A DNA stretch of 64,000 nt, from NCBI RefSeq assembly GCF_008329605.1, contig NZ_NPKO01000003.1, positions 714,050 to 778,049 of the forward strand, given 5' to 3'. The notes beneath the pieces are model-generated. The model did not search any database. It was not told the DNA's origin and saw nothing but the letters and a program-made list of their open reading frames with translations. This document shows, in pieces, positions 25,993 to 35,772 of the stretch. Made by a program: the position numbers and the translations under genes. The DNA comes from Mycolicibacterium sp. P9-64. GTDB taxonomy: Bacteria > Actinomycetota > Actinomycetes > Mycobacteriales > Mycobacteriaceae. How positions within the stretch are numbered: the stretch's first letter is position 1; each line of letters starts with the position of its first letter.

Positions 25993-26128
25993 GGCCTCTC
26001 CTGACCCTTCGCGAATCCACCATGGATTCCTCACTGACAACGCCACGGTAGACCTCTTAGTTCCGATATGCCACGCGGCTACCTCGTGTCGGCCACGCGT
26101 GATTTGACGCACACGGCACGATCGACTG

Positions 26129-26830
26129 ATGACCGTCAATCTGCGTGGGGTAACGGTGGTTCTGCTGCCCGGCACGGGGTCTGACGACGACTACGTCTAC
26201 CGGGCCTTCTCCGCGGCATTGCACGACGTCGGGGCGACGGTGGTGACACCAGCGCCGCAGCCGGAGGCGCTGATCGAAGGGTTTCTGCGCGAGTTGGACA
26301 ACGCCGCGCGGCTTGGCCCGATCGCGGTCGGCGGGGTGTCGATCGGTGCGGCCGTCGCCGCGTCGTGGGCACTGTCACACCCCTCGCGCGCCGTCGCCGT
26401 GCTGGCTGCGCTGCCCGCGTGGACAGGCCAGCCGGGCAACGCCCCTGCCGCGCTTGCTGCGCTGTACTCGGCACATCAGCTGCGCAGCGATGGGCTGGCG
26501 TCGACGATCGCGGCAATGCGGGCGTCCAGCCCGGCGTGGCTGGCCGACGAGCTGACCAGGTCGTGGTTGAGCCAGTGGCCCGCACTGCCCGATGCGATGC
26601 AGGAGGCGGCCGGGTACGACGCGCCGACCTGCGAGGAGTTGGCCACGCTCGCGGTGCCGATGGGCGTTGCCGCGGCGACCGACGATCTGGTGCACCCGGT
26701 GGAGGTCGCCCTCGAATGGGTCGCGTCGGCGCCCCGCGCTGCGCTGCGGACGGTCACGCTCGACGCGATGGGCGTCGACCCTGGAGTGCTCGGTGCGGCC
26801 TGCGTGACCGCCCTATTGGAGGCGAGCTAG
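26129..26830 (+). CDS. alpha/beta hydrolase-like protein, Rv2695-like
   Basis: 233 aa. VTVVLLPGTGSDDDY is the oxyanion region and GGVSIGAAV the nucleophile elbow (serine). A C-terminal Asp (ATDDLVHP) and surrounding order fit an alpha/beta hydrolase, though a clear catalytic His is not obvious. The stop TAG (26828-26830) lies inside the 6-bp target duplication of the adjacent IS element, so the insertion left the gene intact. Substrate unknown. Confidence 0.8.
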   Translation: MTVNLRGVTVVLLPGTGSDDDYVYRAFSAALHDVGATVVTPAPQPEALIEGFLRELDNAARLGPIAVGGVSIGAAVAASWALSHPSRAVAVLAALPAWTGQPGNAPAALAALYSAHQLRSDGLASTIAAMRASSPAWLADELTRSWLSQWPALPDAMQEAAGYDAPTCEELATLAVPMGVAAATDDLVHPVEVALEWVASAPRAALRTVTLDAMGVDPGVLGAACVTALLEAS

Positions 26831-26831
26831 C
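26826..26831 (+). repeat. left target-site duplication GCTAGC of the IS
   Basis: GCTAGC recurs at 27923-27928 on the other side of the element. It contains the stop codon of the upstream gene. Because it is palindromic, it could also be read as an extension of the inverted repeats. Confidence 0.6.
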
Positions 26832-27922
26832 TGTACTGACCACGGACGTTAGGTACGGCGTGGCGAAGTGACATAACGAAGACCTCCGAGTGAAGTGCGA
26901 GCTGTCTAAGGAACGCGCCTACCCCTCGGAGGTCTTCGTGTCTCACCGTAATGCCCCATTGTCTGAAACCGGGCGCCTGCGTCTTGCTCGTTGTGTTGTC
27001 GAAGACGGCTGGCCGCTGCGCCGTGCTGCCGAACGATTCCAAGTCGCTGTGACGACTGCGGCCCGCTGGGCCGGTCGTTATCGCGAGCTGGGCGTTGCCG
27101 GCATGGCCGATCGCAGCTCTCGTCCTCATCGCAGCCCCCACAGGACCCCGACGCGCACCGAACGCCGCATCGTCAAAGTTCGGGTGTTGCGTCGCTGGGG
27201 CCCGGCACGAATCGGTTTCCTGCTGGGCATCCACCCCTCGACGGTGCATCGCGTACTCACGCGGTACCGCTTAGCCAGACTGCGCTGGCTCGACCGGCCC
27301 ACCGGCCGCGCTATTCGACGAATCGAGTCGTCTCATCCTGGCGACCTCGTGCACGTCGACGTCAAGAAGCTGGGCAAGATCCCCGCTGGCGGGGGCTGGA
27401 GGAAGCTTGGCCGAACCGCGGGCAATCACAACACGCGCGCGGACAAGAGTTCGGGACGCATCAGCAAGCACGGCCATCCGATCAAAGGCCATCACTTCCT
27501 GCACACCGCGATCGACGGGTACTCGCGGCTGGCCTACTCCGAGCTGTTGGCCGACGAGCGCAAGGAAACCGCGTCGGCGTTTTGGTCACGAGCCAATGCA
27601 TGGTTCAACCAATGCGGGATCACCGTGTCAAAAGTGCTGACCGACAACGGATCCTGCTACCGATCCCACGCATTTGGCGATGCGCTCGGCGGGATCGAAC
27701 ATCGCCGCACGCGTCCCTACCGGCCTCAGACCAACGGCAAGGTGGAACGGTTCCACCGCACCTTGGCCGATGAATGGGCCTACGCCCGGCTCTACACCAG
27801 CGACGCCGAACGTTGCGCCGAATACCCCCACTGGCTCCACGCCTACAATCATCACCGCGGCCACACCGCACTCGGCGGCCAACCACCAGCCACCCGCGTA
27901 CCTAACCTCTCAGGTCAGTACA
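26832..27922 (+). mobile_element. IS481-family insertion sequence, 1,091 bp
   Basis: Bounded by 26-bp imperfect terminal inverted repeats beginning TGTACTGACC (26832-26857 and 27897-27922; 10 outer and 10 inner bases identical, with a 6-bp variable centre). Flanked by GCTAGC duplications. It carries one transposase. It sits exactly between two convergent backbone genes and damages neither. Confidence 0.9.
26876..26939 (+). promoter_or_regulatory. hairpin sequestering the transposase ribosome-binding site
   Basis: A perfect 15-bp inverted repeat: arm 26876-26890 (ACGAAGACCTCCGAG) and arm 26925-26939 (CTCGGAGGTCTTCGT), with a 34-nt loop. The right arm contains the GGAGG site and the first two bases of the GTG start. 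A transcript reading in from outside would fold and hide the start. Confidence 0.7.
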
Positions 27923-27927
27923 GCTAG
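26938..27927 (+). CDS. IS481-family transposase
   Basis: 329 aa. N-terminal helix-turn-helix (GWPLRRAAERFQVAVTTAAR) and a DDE integrase core with HVDVKKLG (first Asp), LTDNGS (second Asp) and NGKVERFHRTL (Glu). The start is GTG 26938 (SHRNAPL is the usual family N-terminus), with GGAGG 5 nt upstream; GTG 26890 is a weaker alternative. The stop TAG (27925-27927) lies outside the terminal repeat, inside the duplicated target, so the element relies on its insertion site to end translation. It appears intact. Confidence 0.92.
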   Translation: MSHRNAPLSETGRLRLARCVVEDGWPLRRAAERFQVAVTTAARWAGRYRELGVAGMADRSSRPHRSPHRTPTRTERRIVKVRVLRRWGPARIGFLLGIHPSTVHRVLTRYRLARLRWLDRPTGRAIRRIESSHPGDLVHVDVKKLGKIPAGGGWRKLGRTAGNHNTRADKSSGRISKHGHPIKGHHFLHTAIDGYSRLAYSELLADERKETASAFWSRANAWFNQCGITVSKVLTDNGSCYRSHAFGDALGGIEHRRTRPYRPQTNGKVERFHRTLADEWAYARLYTSDAERCAEYPHWLHAYNHHRGHTALGGQPPATRVPNLSGQYS

Positions 27928-27928
27928 C
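27923..27928 (+). repeat. right target-site duplication GCTAGC of the IS
   Basis: Partner of 26826-26831; it supplies the TAG stop codon of the transposase. Confidence 0.6.
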
Positions 27929-27933
27929 TCGGC

Positions 27934-28698
27934 TCAGCCGCCCGTGATGGTGCGGAGCTGCTGCATCGCGGAGCCCTGCTCACTGCGCCGCGCAACCGGC
28001 TGCGGCTCGGGCACGGGTGGCGGCACGGGAACCTCGGCGCCCTCGGCCACCATCTGTTCGGCGCGCGCCCGCAGCCGAGCCACCAGCGATTCGGACAACT
28101 GCAAGTTCAGCATGGCGCGCACCGGCTGCGGAGTGTCTCCACGCCGAACGACGGTATCCGCCAAGGCATTTCGTACGTCCGCTGCGATCGCGGCCGCGCT
28201 CTCGGGAGTGCCGATCGCGGCGCCGCGAACCATCCAGCGCGGGCCGTCGACCCCGACGAACCGCATCACGACGGGTTCGGGACCCTTGGTCATCACACCG
28301 ACCACCTCGCGGCCCCACGGGCCGTCCTCGACGCTGACCTGAGCGGAGTCGTTGCGCAGGGACTCGGCGATCTCGGTGACCACCTCGCGCCACAGGTTGC
28401 CGGTCTTGGGCGCGGCGTAGGCGGTGATGTTGTACCGGCCGTTGGGCGTCACCATCCACACCATGGTGGGCACGCCCTGCTGGTTGACCTCGATGGCGAG
28501 TTCGGCACCGTCGTTCTCGGGAATCAGCACCGAGCCGAGGTCGTGTCGACCCACGGTCACCACGGACGGGTCGTCGAACTCGTCGACGTCGTATGGCCCG
28601 TCGGGATCGTCGTCGACCGCTGATTCCGCGACGTCGCCGGGTTCGGGAACCTGGGCCGCCTGGTCGTCCTGGACGTTCTTGCGCTTACCGAATGCCAT
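27934..28698 (-). CDS. DUF3710 protein, Rv2696c-like
   Basis: 254 aa. An acidic N-terminal 50 residues, then the DUF3710 beta-rich domain (LGSVLIPENDGAELAIEV onward) and a Pro/Gln-rich tail. It is conserved beside dut in actinobacteria; function unknown. ATG 28698 overlaps the dut stop (TGATG), so it is translated with dut; the GTG three bases upstream is possible but less likely. Its stop is 6 bp from the IS target duplication. Confidence 0.87.
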   Translation of the reverse strand: MAFGKRKNVQDDQAAQVPEPGDVAESAVDDDPDGPYDVDEFDDPSVVTVGRHDLGSVLIPENDGAELAIEVNQQGVPTMVWMVTPNGRYNITAYAAPKTGNLWREVVTEIAESLRNDSAQVSVEDGPWGREVVGVMTKGPEPVVMRFVGVDGPRWMVRGAAIGTPESAAAIAADVRNALADTVVRRGDTPQPVRAMLNLQLSESLVARLRARAEQMVAEGAEVPVPPPVPEPQPVARRSEQGSAMQQLRTITGG

Positions 28699-29162
28699 CA
28701 CAAACTCTCGTGTCCGCCGGAGGAGCCGTGGCCGCCTTCGCCACGGGATGTGTCACCGAGTCCGGCCTCGTCGAATGACGTGACCTCGACCAGTTCGGGC
28801 AGTTCCACCCGTTGCACCAACAACTGTGCGATGCGATCACCGCGACGCAAGAGGATCGTCTCATCCGGATCGAGGTTGATCAGCGAGATCTTGACCTCGC
28901 CGCGGTAGCCGGCGTCGATGGTGCCGGGGCTGTTCACGATCGAAAGTCCCACGCGCGCCGCCAATCCCGAACGTGGATGCACCAATCCGACCATCCCGTG
29001 CGGAATGGCAACCGCGATTCCGGTGGGGACCAGAGCCCGCCGCCCCGGAGGCAGTTCGACGTCGATGGAAGTGCACAAGTCGACGCCGGCATCGCCGTCG
29101 TGCGCTCGAGACGGCATCGGCAGGTCGCGATCGAGTCGCACGACCGCCAGGAAGGTGGACAT
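28698..29162 (-). CDS. dut: dUTP diphosphatase
   Basis: 154 aa, the normal trimeric dUTPase length. Hydrolyses dUTP to dUMP and pyrophosphate, keeping uracil out of DNA and supplying thymidylate synthesis. All five motifs are present: [24 protein letters not shown] (catalytic Asp), [10 protein letters not shown] and the C-terminal [10 protein letters not shown], which has the mycobacterial His in place of the usual Phe. ATG 29162. It forms an operon with the DUF3710 gene. The start lies 26 bp from the divergent DUF3093 start, so the two promoters overlap each other's coding ends. Confidence 0.97.
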   Translation of the reverse strand: MSTFLAVVRLDRDLPMPSRAHDGDAGVDLCTSIDVELPPGRRALVPTGIAVAIPHGMVGLVHPRSGLAARVGLSIVNSPGTIDAGYRGEVKISLINLDPDETILLRRGDRIAQLLVQRVELPELVEVTSFDEAGLGDTSRGEGGHGSSGGHESL

Positions 29163-29187
29163 GATGCACGAGATTACTCTTGGCCGC

Positions 29188-29667
29188 GTGTCGGACACGC
29201 GCGCAGCCACCCAATCCGTGCGCTATCAGGAACGCTTGCGGGTGCCATGGTGGTGGTGGCTGCCCGGGTTCGGGCTTGCGGCGCTGATCGCGCTCGAAGT
29301 GAATCAGGGCGTTCAGTCGCTACCCGACTGGGTGCCCTACGCCGTGCTGCTGCCCGTGGCGGCGGCCGTGCTGATGTGGTTCGGCAGGACTGACCTGCGC
29401 GTCGTCGGCGACGACGAGCACGAGACGGAAATCTGGGTGGGCGCTGCTCACCTGCCGGTCAACGTCATCTCGCGCTCGGCCGAGGTGCCGCGTTCGGCGA
29501 AGTCCGCGGCCCTTGGCAGGCAATTGGATCCGGCCGCATACGTGGTGCACCGGGCCTGGATCGGCCCCATGGTGCTGCTGGTTCTCGACGATCCAGAGGA
29601 TCCGACGCCTTATTGGCTGGTGAGTTGCCGACGGCCCGATCGGGTACTGGCGGCATTGAGAAGCTGA
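29188..29667 (+). CDS. DUF3093 membrane protein, Rv2698-like
   Basis: 159 aa. N-terminal [14 protein letters not shown], then two membrane helices (about 20-60) and a soluble C-terminal part. It is a conserved actinobacterial family of unknown function. The start is GTG 29188, because TACTCT (29175-29180) sits exactly 7 nt upstream as expected for a leaderless transcript and the length then matches the M. tuberculosis protein. ATG 29161 would overlap the dut start codon on the other strand. Confidence 0.82.
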   Translation: MSDTRAATQSVRYQERLRVPWWWWLPGFGLAALIALEVNQGVQSLPDWVPYAVLLPVAAAVLMWFGRTDLRVVGDDEHETEIWVGAAHLPVNVISRSAEVPRSAKSAALGRQLDPAAYVVHRAWIGPMVLLVLDDPEDPTPYWLVSCRRPDRVLAALRS

Positions 29668-29707
29668 CGCGGAACGGGTTCGGCCCGTCCCGCGCCAGCT
29701 CGGCGGT

Positions 29708-30010
29708 CTATGCGGCGCAGTCGGTGCAGATCATCACGCCGTTCTTCTCGCTAGCGAGACGACTGCGGTGATGCACCAAGAAGCAACTCGAGCAGGTGAA
29801 CTCGTCGGCCTGCTTCGGAATGACCCGTACCGACAGTTCCTCGCCGGAGAGGTCGGCGCCGGGCAGCTCGAACGATTCTGCTGATTCGACTTCGTCTACG
29901 TCGACGACCGCCGATTGGGCCTCGTTGCGCCGAGCCTTCAATTCCTCGAGCGAATCCTCGGAAACGTCATCGGTCTCAGTACGCCTTGGGGCGTCGTAAT
30001 CGGTAGCCAT
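29708..30010 (-). CDS. DUF4193 zinc-ribbon-like protein, Rv2699c-like
   Basis: 100 aa. An acidic, helical N-terminal half (EDSLEELKARRNEAQS) and a C-terminal four-cysteine cluster (CSSCFLVHHR, then CTDCA), probably zinc-binding. It is conserved in all actinobacteria next to cei. The layout resembles small RNA-polymerase-binding proteins, but no role is established. ATG 30010 follows GGAGGGGAAG. Confidence 0.9.
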   Translation of the reverse strand: MATDYDAPRRTETDDVSEDSLEELKARRNEAQSAVVDVDEVESAESFELPGADLSGEELSVRVIPKQADEFTCSSCFLVHHRSRLASEKNGVMICTDCAA

Positions 30011-30104
30011 CCTCTTCCCCTCCAATAACCATGCGACAGAGCTTTGTACCAGCGCAGAACGCGTTTACCAAATAATTCGTGCCCTGAACCGCCGCTGTTT
30101 GGAT

Positions 30105-30120
30105 GTGATTTATATCACAC
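30105..30120 (+). promoter_or_regulatory. CRP-type operator upstream of cei
   Basis: TGTGA, six bases (TTTATA), TCACA: a perfect match to the mycobacterial Crp (Rv3676) consensus. It is centred about 60 bp before the predicted leaderless start of cei (-10 TAAGGT at 30161-30166), a classic class I activating position. It also lies upstream of the divergent DUF4193 gene. Confidence 0.7.
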
Positions 30121-30172
30121 TCCAAAAGGCCTGGTAGGGACCGGTGCCGGGGCCTGCCCTTAAGGTGCAGGG

Positions 30173-30823
30173 GTGGTATCGCAAATCACGTCGGGCACGG
30201 CGTTCGACAAGCAGGGCCGACCGTTCCGCCGCCGGAACTATCTGCCGGGCGCGCTGGTGCTGGCGGTCCTGGTCGTCATCACCCTCGTGGTGTGGGTGAC
30301 GGCCTTCAATCGACCCAACGACGTCAACGAGGTCGCGGCGTGCAACCGGCCACCTGCGGCCGCGGACGCCACCCAGACCGCACTCGGTGACCAGGTCATG
30401 CCTGCCACGATGACCGACGTGGCTCCCGCGAAGCTCGCCGACACCAAGATCCGCGTGCTCAACGCCAGCGGACAGGGCGGTCAGGCCGCCGAGGTCGCGG
30501 GCGCACTCCGCGATCTGGGCTACGCCCCGCCCACGGCGGCCAACGACACCGTCTACCAAAACACCCGCCTCGAGTGCCAAGGCCAGATCCGGTTCGGCCC
30601 CGCAGGCCGGGCCGCAGCCGCAGCCGTGTGGCTCGTCGCGCCGTGCGCCGAGCTCTATCAGGACCAAAGAAGCGACGACACCGTCGATCTCGCGATCGGC
30701 ACCGAATTCGGCGATCTGAGCCACAACGACGACACCGACGCCGTGCTGGCCAGCCTGCGCCCCGACGCGACGCAACCCGCGGACCCCTCGATGCTGAGCA
30801 AGGTGCACGCAGGCACCTGCTGA
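30173..30823 (+). CDS. cei: cell envelope integrity protein Cei (LytR C-terminal domain)
   Basis: 216 aa. A short basic cytosolic N-terminus, one membrane helix (about 24-46, YLPGALVLAVLVVITLVVWV), then a periplasmic LytR_C-type domain (IRVLNASGQGGQAAEVAGAL, with cysteines CNRPP, LECQG and APCAEL). In M. tuberculosis, Cei (Rv2700) is needed for envelope integrity and antibiotic tolerance. GTG 30173 is 6 nt after TAAGGT, consistent with a leaderless message. Convergent with suhB, 5 bp apart. Confidence 0.93.
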   Translation: MVSQITSGTAFDKQGRPFRRRNYLPGALVLAVLVVITLVVWVTAFNRPNDVNEVAACNRPPAAADATQTALGDQVMPATMTDVAPAKLADTKIRVLNASGQGGQAAEVAGALRDLGYAPPTAANDTVYQNTRLECQGQIRFGPAGRAAAAAVWLVAPCAELYQDQRSDDTVDLAIGTEFGDLSHNDDTDAVLASLRPDATQPADPSMLSKVHAGTC

Positions 30824-30828
30824 GAGGG

Positions 30829-31683
30829 TTAGCCAAACGCGCCCGCCGCGCGCAACGCCGCCTCGAACTCCTCGGCGATACCCGGTGCCGCGGCCACGAT
30901 GAGCAGATCCGATTCACCACCGTCGACCGGCGGCAAGATGAGTTGCGCACCCGCCTCCGCGGCAATCAGCGCACCGGCAGCCCAGTCCCAGACGTGCACC
31001 CCGTCCTCGAAGTAGGCGTCCATGCGTCCAGCAGCCACCATGCACAAGTCCAGCGCGCACGACCCGAGGCGGCGCACGTCGCGGACGTCGGGCAGCACCC
31101 GTGCCAACACCTCGGCCTGCCGCACGCGCTGCTCGCGCGCGTAGCCGAATCCCGTGCCCACCAAGGCCATCGCCAGGTCGTCGACTGCCGTGCAGCGCAG
31201 CGGTGTCGACACACCACCCCGCCGCACGTGAGCGCCGTGACCGAGCGCGGCGGAGAACACCTCCCCGGTCGGGACGTTCGCGACCGCACCCACTACCGAC
31301 GCGCCGTCGATCTGCACTCCGACCGACACGGCGTAGCCATCGATGCCGTAGACGAAGTTCACGGTCCCGTCGATCGGATCGAGCACCCACAGCGGCCGCC
31401 CTGCCTCGACCCGCGCGGCACCGCCACCCTCCTCACCTAGGATGGGGTCACCAGGGCGCAGTGCCGCGAGTCGATCACGCAACAGCCGCTCGGTCTCGGT
31501 GTCGACGATGGTGACGGGGTCAGTCGGCGAGCTCTTGGCGCGCACCGCAGATCCTCCCGCGTCGGGCTCGGCAGCGGCGCCGAACACTTCGGTGCGGCGG
31601 CGGCGCACGAACTCGGCGGCCTCGGTGGCCAGGCCTTCCGCAACCGCCCGCAGGCTCTCGGGGTCGGAGTCGATGTCAGTCAC
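30829..31683 (-). CDS. suhB: inositol-1-monophosphatase SuhB
   Basis: 284 aa. Mg2+-dependent, Li+-sensitive phosphatase that releases myo-inositol for phosphatidylinositol and mycothiol. Signatures: WVLDPIDGTVNF (metal-binding Asp residues) and WDWAAGALIA near the C-terminus; GEEGGG supplies the other acidic ligands. GTG 31683 (VTDIDSDPESLR) is chosen because it matches the family N-terminus; further upstream the frame has no protein-like sequence. Divergent from ppgK. Confidence 0.94.
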   Translation of the reverse strand: MTDIDSDPESLRAVAEGLATEAAEFVRRRRTEVFGAAAEPDAGGSAVRAKSSPTDPVTIVDTETERLLRDRLAALRPGDPILGEEGGGAARVEAGRPLWVLDPIDGTVNFVYGIDGYAVSVGVQIDGASVVGAVANVPTGEVFSAALGHGAHVRRGGVSTPLRCTAVDDLAMALVGTGFGYAREQRVRQAEVLARVLPDVRDVRRLGSCALDLCMVAAGRMDAYFEDGVHVWDWAAGALIAAEAGAQLILPPVDGGESDLLIVAAAPGIAEEFEAALRAAGAFG

Positions 31684-31802
31684 GCTGCTAATCGCAACAC
31701 GGATCGAGTCCGCTCGGTTACGCGGCAGGCCCACATCAGGTTTGGCGAGGCACTAATGTGTGGGTCGCGTCGCCCCTGCTGACCTCTCGAAGTGGAGCGC
31801 TC

Positions 31803-32603
31803 ATGACCGCCACCGACACCCCAGCCGCTGAGCCCAGCACCGAAGGTTCGCAACGGCGCGGGTTCGGCGTCGACGTCGGGGGCAGCGGCGTCAAGGGTGG
31901 CATCGTCGATCTCGACACCGGTGCGCTCATCGGCGAGCGGTTCAAGCTGCCGACGCCGCAGCCGTCGACACCGGACGCGGTCGCCAAGACCGTCGCCGCC
32001 GTCGTCCGCGAGTTCGGCTGGACCGGCAGCCTCGGAGTCACCTACCCGGGCGTGGTCACGAACGGCACCGTACGAACTGCGGCCAACGTGGACAAGGGCT
32101 GGATCGGGACCAACGCCCGCGACGTCATCTCCGCCGAACTCAACGGCCAGCCGGTGACGGTCCTCAACGACGCGGACGCCGCCGGACTCGCCGAGGAGAA
32201 GTTCGGCGCAGGCAAGGACAACAGCGGCGTGATCGTGCTGCTGACGTTCGGCACCGGCATCGGTTCTGCGGTGATCCACAACGGTGTGCTGCTCCCCAAC
32301 ACCGAGTTCGGGCATCTCGAGGTCGGCGGCAAGGAGGCCGAACACCGTGCCGCGTCGTCGGTCAAGGATCGCAAGGGGTGGAGCTACGAACGCTGGTCGC
32401 AGGAGGTCACCACGGTGCTCATCGCGATCGAAAACGCCGTGTGGCCCGACCTACTCATCGCAGGTGGCGGCATCAGCCGCAAGGCCGACAAGTGGATCCC
32501 GCTACTGAAGAACCGCACCCCGGTGGTGGCGGCAGCCCTGCTCAACAGCGCGGGCATCGTCGGCGCCGCGATGGCCGCGGACGTGGACGCGACAGCGCGC
32601 TGA
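31803..32603 (+). CDS. ppgK: polyphosphate glucokinase
   Basis: 266 aa. ROK-family kinase that phosphorylates glucose with polyphosphate or ATP. FGVDVGGSGVKGGIVD is the phosphate-1 loop, LLTFGTGIGSA the adenosine/phosphate-2 region, and NTEFGHLEVGGKEAE the catalytic and substrate segment. GGISRKADKW is near the C-terminus. ATG 31803 has a GGAG site upstream. It is followed by sigA, as in all mycobacteria. Confidence 0.96.
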   Translation: MTATDTPAAEPSTEGSQRRGFGVDVGGSGVKGGIVDLDTGALIGERFKLPTPQPSTPDAVAKTVAAVVREFGWTGSLGVTYPGVVTNGTVRTAANVDKGWIGTNARDVISAELNGQPVTVLNDADAAGLAEEKFGAGKDNSGVIVLLTFGTGIGSAVIHNGVLLPNTEFGHLEVGGKEAEHRAASSVKDRKGWSYERWSQEVTTVLIAIENAVWPDLLIAGGGISRKADKWIPLLKNRTPVVAAALLNSAGIVGAAMAADVDATAR

Positions 32604-32671
32604 CGCCCTCTCCGGCGGCTCGCCGGACCAGCAAAAAATGCGCTCGTAGGGGAGTTTGCCCACTCTGTCGT

Positions 32672-32677
32672 TACAAT
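32672..32677 (+). promoter_or_regulatory. -10 element (TACAAT) upstream of sigA
   Basis: TACAAT in the 203-bp gap between ppgK and sigA, about 130 bp before the sigA start codon, giving a long leader. No good -35 at 16-18 bp is visible; TTGCCC at 32656 is too close. Confidence 0.4.
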
Positions 32678-32806
32678 GGTCAACGGCGGCCGCATAACGG
32701 ATAGCGGCGAGTATCCGAGTTGAGATCAACGCCAACATTCGACAGCCGACGCTTTTCGGTGGCGCACGCCCACGCCTCCGAGATCCGCAAGAACGAAAGG
32801 GTGCAC

Positions 32807-34231
<1,425 letters not shown>

Positions 34232-34306
34232 GGACTCGCAGGCCTCGGTCGGACCGGAACCCGTTGGCATTTAAACGACTTGCCAGCGGTCGGTATGGTC
34301 GGACGC

Positions 34307-35398
34307 GTGCCGAACAGCCGTAAAGCCCCACCTGTCCCCCTGATCCGCGCCGTCGACCGAGTCCGTACCGGCCTGCAGACGCTGACGCGCAAGTTGGTGC
34401 CTGGCAACATCGCGTTGTTGGAGATCGCCAACGGCAGCTGGACCACGCAGGCGTTGTACGTGGCGGCCAAGCTGGGCATCCCCGACGAACTCGTCGGTGG
34501 GCCGTTGAGCGCCGCCGAGGTCGCCCGCCGGGTCGGCGCCGATCCCGACGCGGTTCATCGGTTGATGCGGGCGCTGGCAGGCAAGGGCGTGTTCGAGCTA
34601 CGCCGTGACGGCACGTTCGCGCTGACGTCGGTCGGCGACGCCATGCGGGCGGACGCACCCGGTTCGATCCGCGGCATGATTCTGCTCGTCGGGGACCCGT
34701 CGCACTGGGAGCACTGGGGCAACCTGCTGCACTCCGTCAAGACCGGCGAGACCGCCCCGATGAAGTTGCGGGGCACGAACTTCTTCGAGTATCTGGACAC
34801 CAATCCCGAACTGGCCGTGGTGTTCAACGACGCGATGACGTCGATGAGCGCGATGGCCATCGATCCCGTGCTGGCCACCTACGACTTCTCCGGGTTCGCT
34901 GAGATCGTCGACGTCGGCGGTGGCCATGGCTCGCTGCTCGCCGCCGTCCTGCAGAGTGCACCCAACGCCACCGGCGTGCTGTTCGACCTGCCGTCGGTGG
35001 TCGAGGGCGCCCCCGCGGTGCTGGATGCCGTCGGGGTTGGTGACCGCTGCACGGTGTCGGCGGGTTCGTTCATGGACGCGGTTCCCGACGGCGGCGACGC
35101 GTATCTGCTCAAGACGATCATCCACGACTGGGACGAGGAGACCGCCCTGCTCATCTTGCGCAACGTGCGCGCGGCGATGGGCCCGGCCGCCAAGCTGTTG
35201 CTCTTGGAAATGGTTCTGCCGGAACATGATCCGGCACACTTCGGCACCATGCTCGACCTCGAGATGTTGGTCATCGCGGGCGGCAAGGAACGCACCCGCT
35301 CCGAGTATTCAAACCTGTTGGCACGTGCCGGATTCCGGCTCGAACGTGTCGTCGAGACGGCGGGCCCGCTGTCGATCGTGGAAGCGCAGACTGCCTGA
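34307..35398 (+). CDS. SAM-dependent O-methyltransferase (plant-type family 2)
   Basis: 363 aa. An N-terminal winged-helix dimerisation domain (about 40-105), then a Rossmann methyltransferase with IVDVGGGHGSLLAAVL (SAM loop) and LKTIIHDWDEETA, which carries the family's catalytic histidine. Typical for methylation of hydroxylated aromatic or phenazine/polyketide metabolites; substrate unknown. GTG 34307 lies 7 nt after TATGGT (34294-34299), so probably leaderless. The stop overlaps the RidA start (TGATG), linking their expression. Confidence 0.84.
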   Translation: MPNSRKAPPVPLIRAVDRVRTGLQTLTRKLVPGNIALLEIANGSWTTQALYVAAKLGIPDELVGGPLSAAEVARRVGADPDAVHRLMRALAGKGVFELRRDGTFALTSVGDAMRADAPGSIRGMILLVGDPSHWEHWGNLLHSVKTGETAPMKLRGTNFFEYLDTNPELAVVFNDAMTSMSAMAIDPVLATYDFSGFAEIVDVGGGHGSLLAAVLQSAPNATGVLFDLPSVVEGAPAVLDAVGVGDRCTVSAGSFMDAVPDGGDAYLLKTIIHDWDEETALLILRNVRAAMGPAAKLLLLEMVLPEHDPAHFGTMLDLEMLVIAGGKERTRSEYSNLLARAGFRLERVVETAGPLSIVEAQTA

Positions 35399-35772
35399 TG
35401 ACTCAGAACCGGATCACCATCTCGTCGGGATCCCCGTTCGAGGATCAAGTCGGCTACGCCAGGGCGGTACGCATCGGTCCGCTCGTCGTCGTGTCCGGCA
35501 CCACCGCACCTGGTGACGGAATCGTCGAGCAGGCGCGGGAAGCGTTGCGCCGCATCGAAATCGCCCTCGGGGAAGCCGGTGCCACCATGGCCGACGTCGT
35601 GCGCACCCGAATGTTCGTCACCGACATCACCAAGTGGCAGGAGCTCGGCGCTGTGCACGCCGAGGCGTTCGGTGACATCCGGCCCGTCACGTCGATGCTC
35701 GAGGTGTCCGCCCTCATCGCTCCCGAGCTTCTCGTCGAGATCGAGGTCGACGCCTACCTAGCGCCTGACTGA
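35398..35772 (+). CDS. RidA/YjgF-family protein, Rv2704-like
   Basis: 124 aa, a trimeric chorismate-mutase-like fold. VVVSGTTAPGDG and the region around VVRTRMFVTDI, the usual position of the conserved arginine, fit enamine/imine deaminases that clear reactive PLP-enzyme intermediates. ATG 35398 overlaps the methyltransferase stop. It overlaps the convergent DUF952 gene by 19 bp at its 3' end. Confidence 0.88.
   Translation: MTQNRITISSGSPFEDQVGYARAVRIGPLVVVSGTTAPGDGIVEQAREALRRIEIALGEAGATMADVVRTRMFVTDITKWQELGAVHAEAFGDIRPVTSMLEVSALIAPELLVEIEVDAYLAPD

Noticed and set aside
26890..26937. Upstream GTG start for the transposase
   Set aside because: It lies at the end of the left hairpin arm with no ribosome-binding site; GTG 26938 has GGAGG and the usual family N-terminus.
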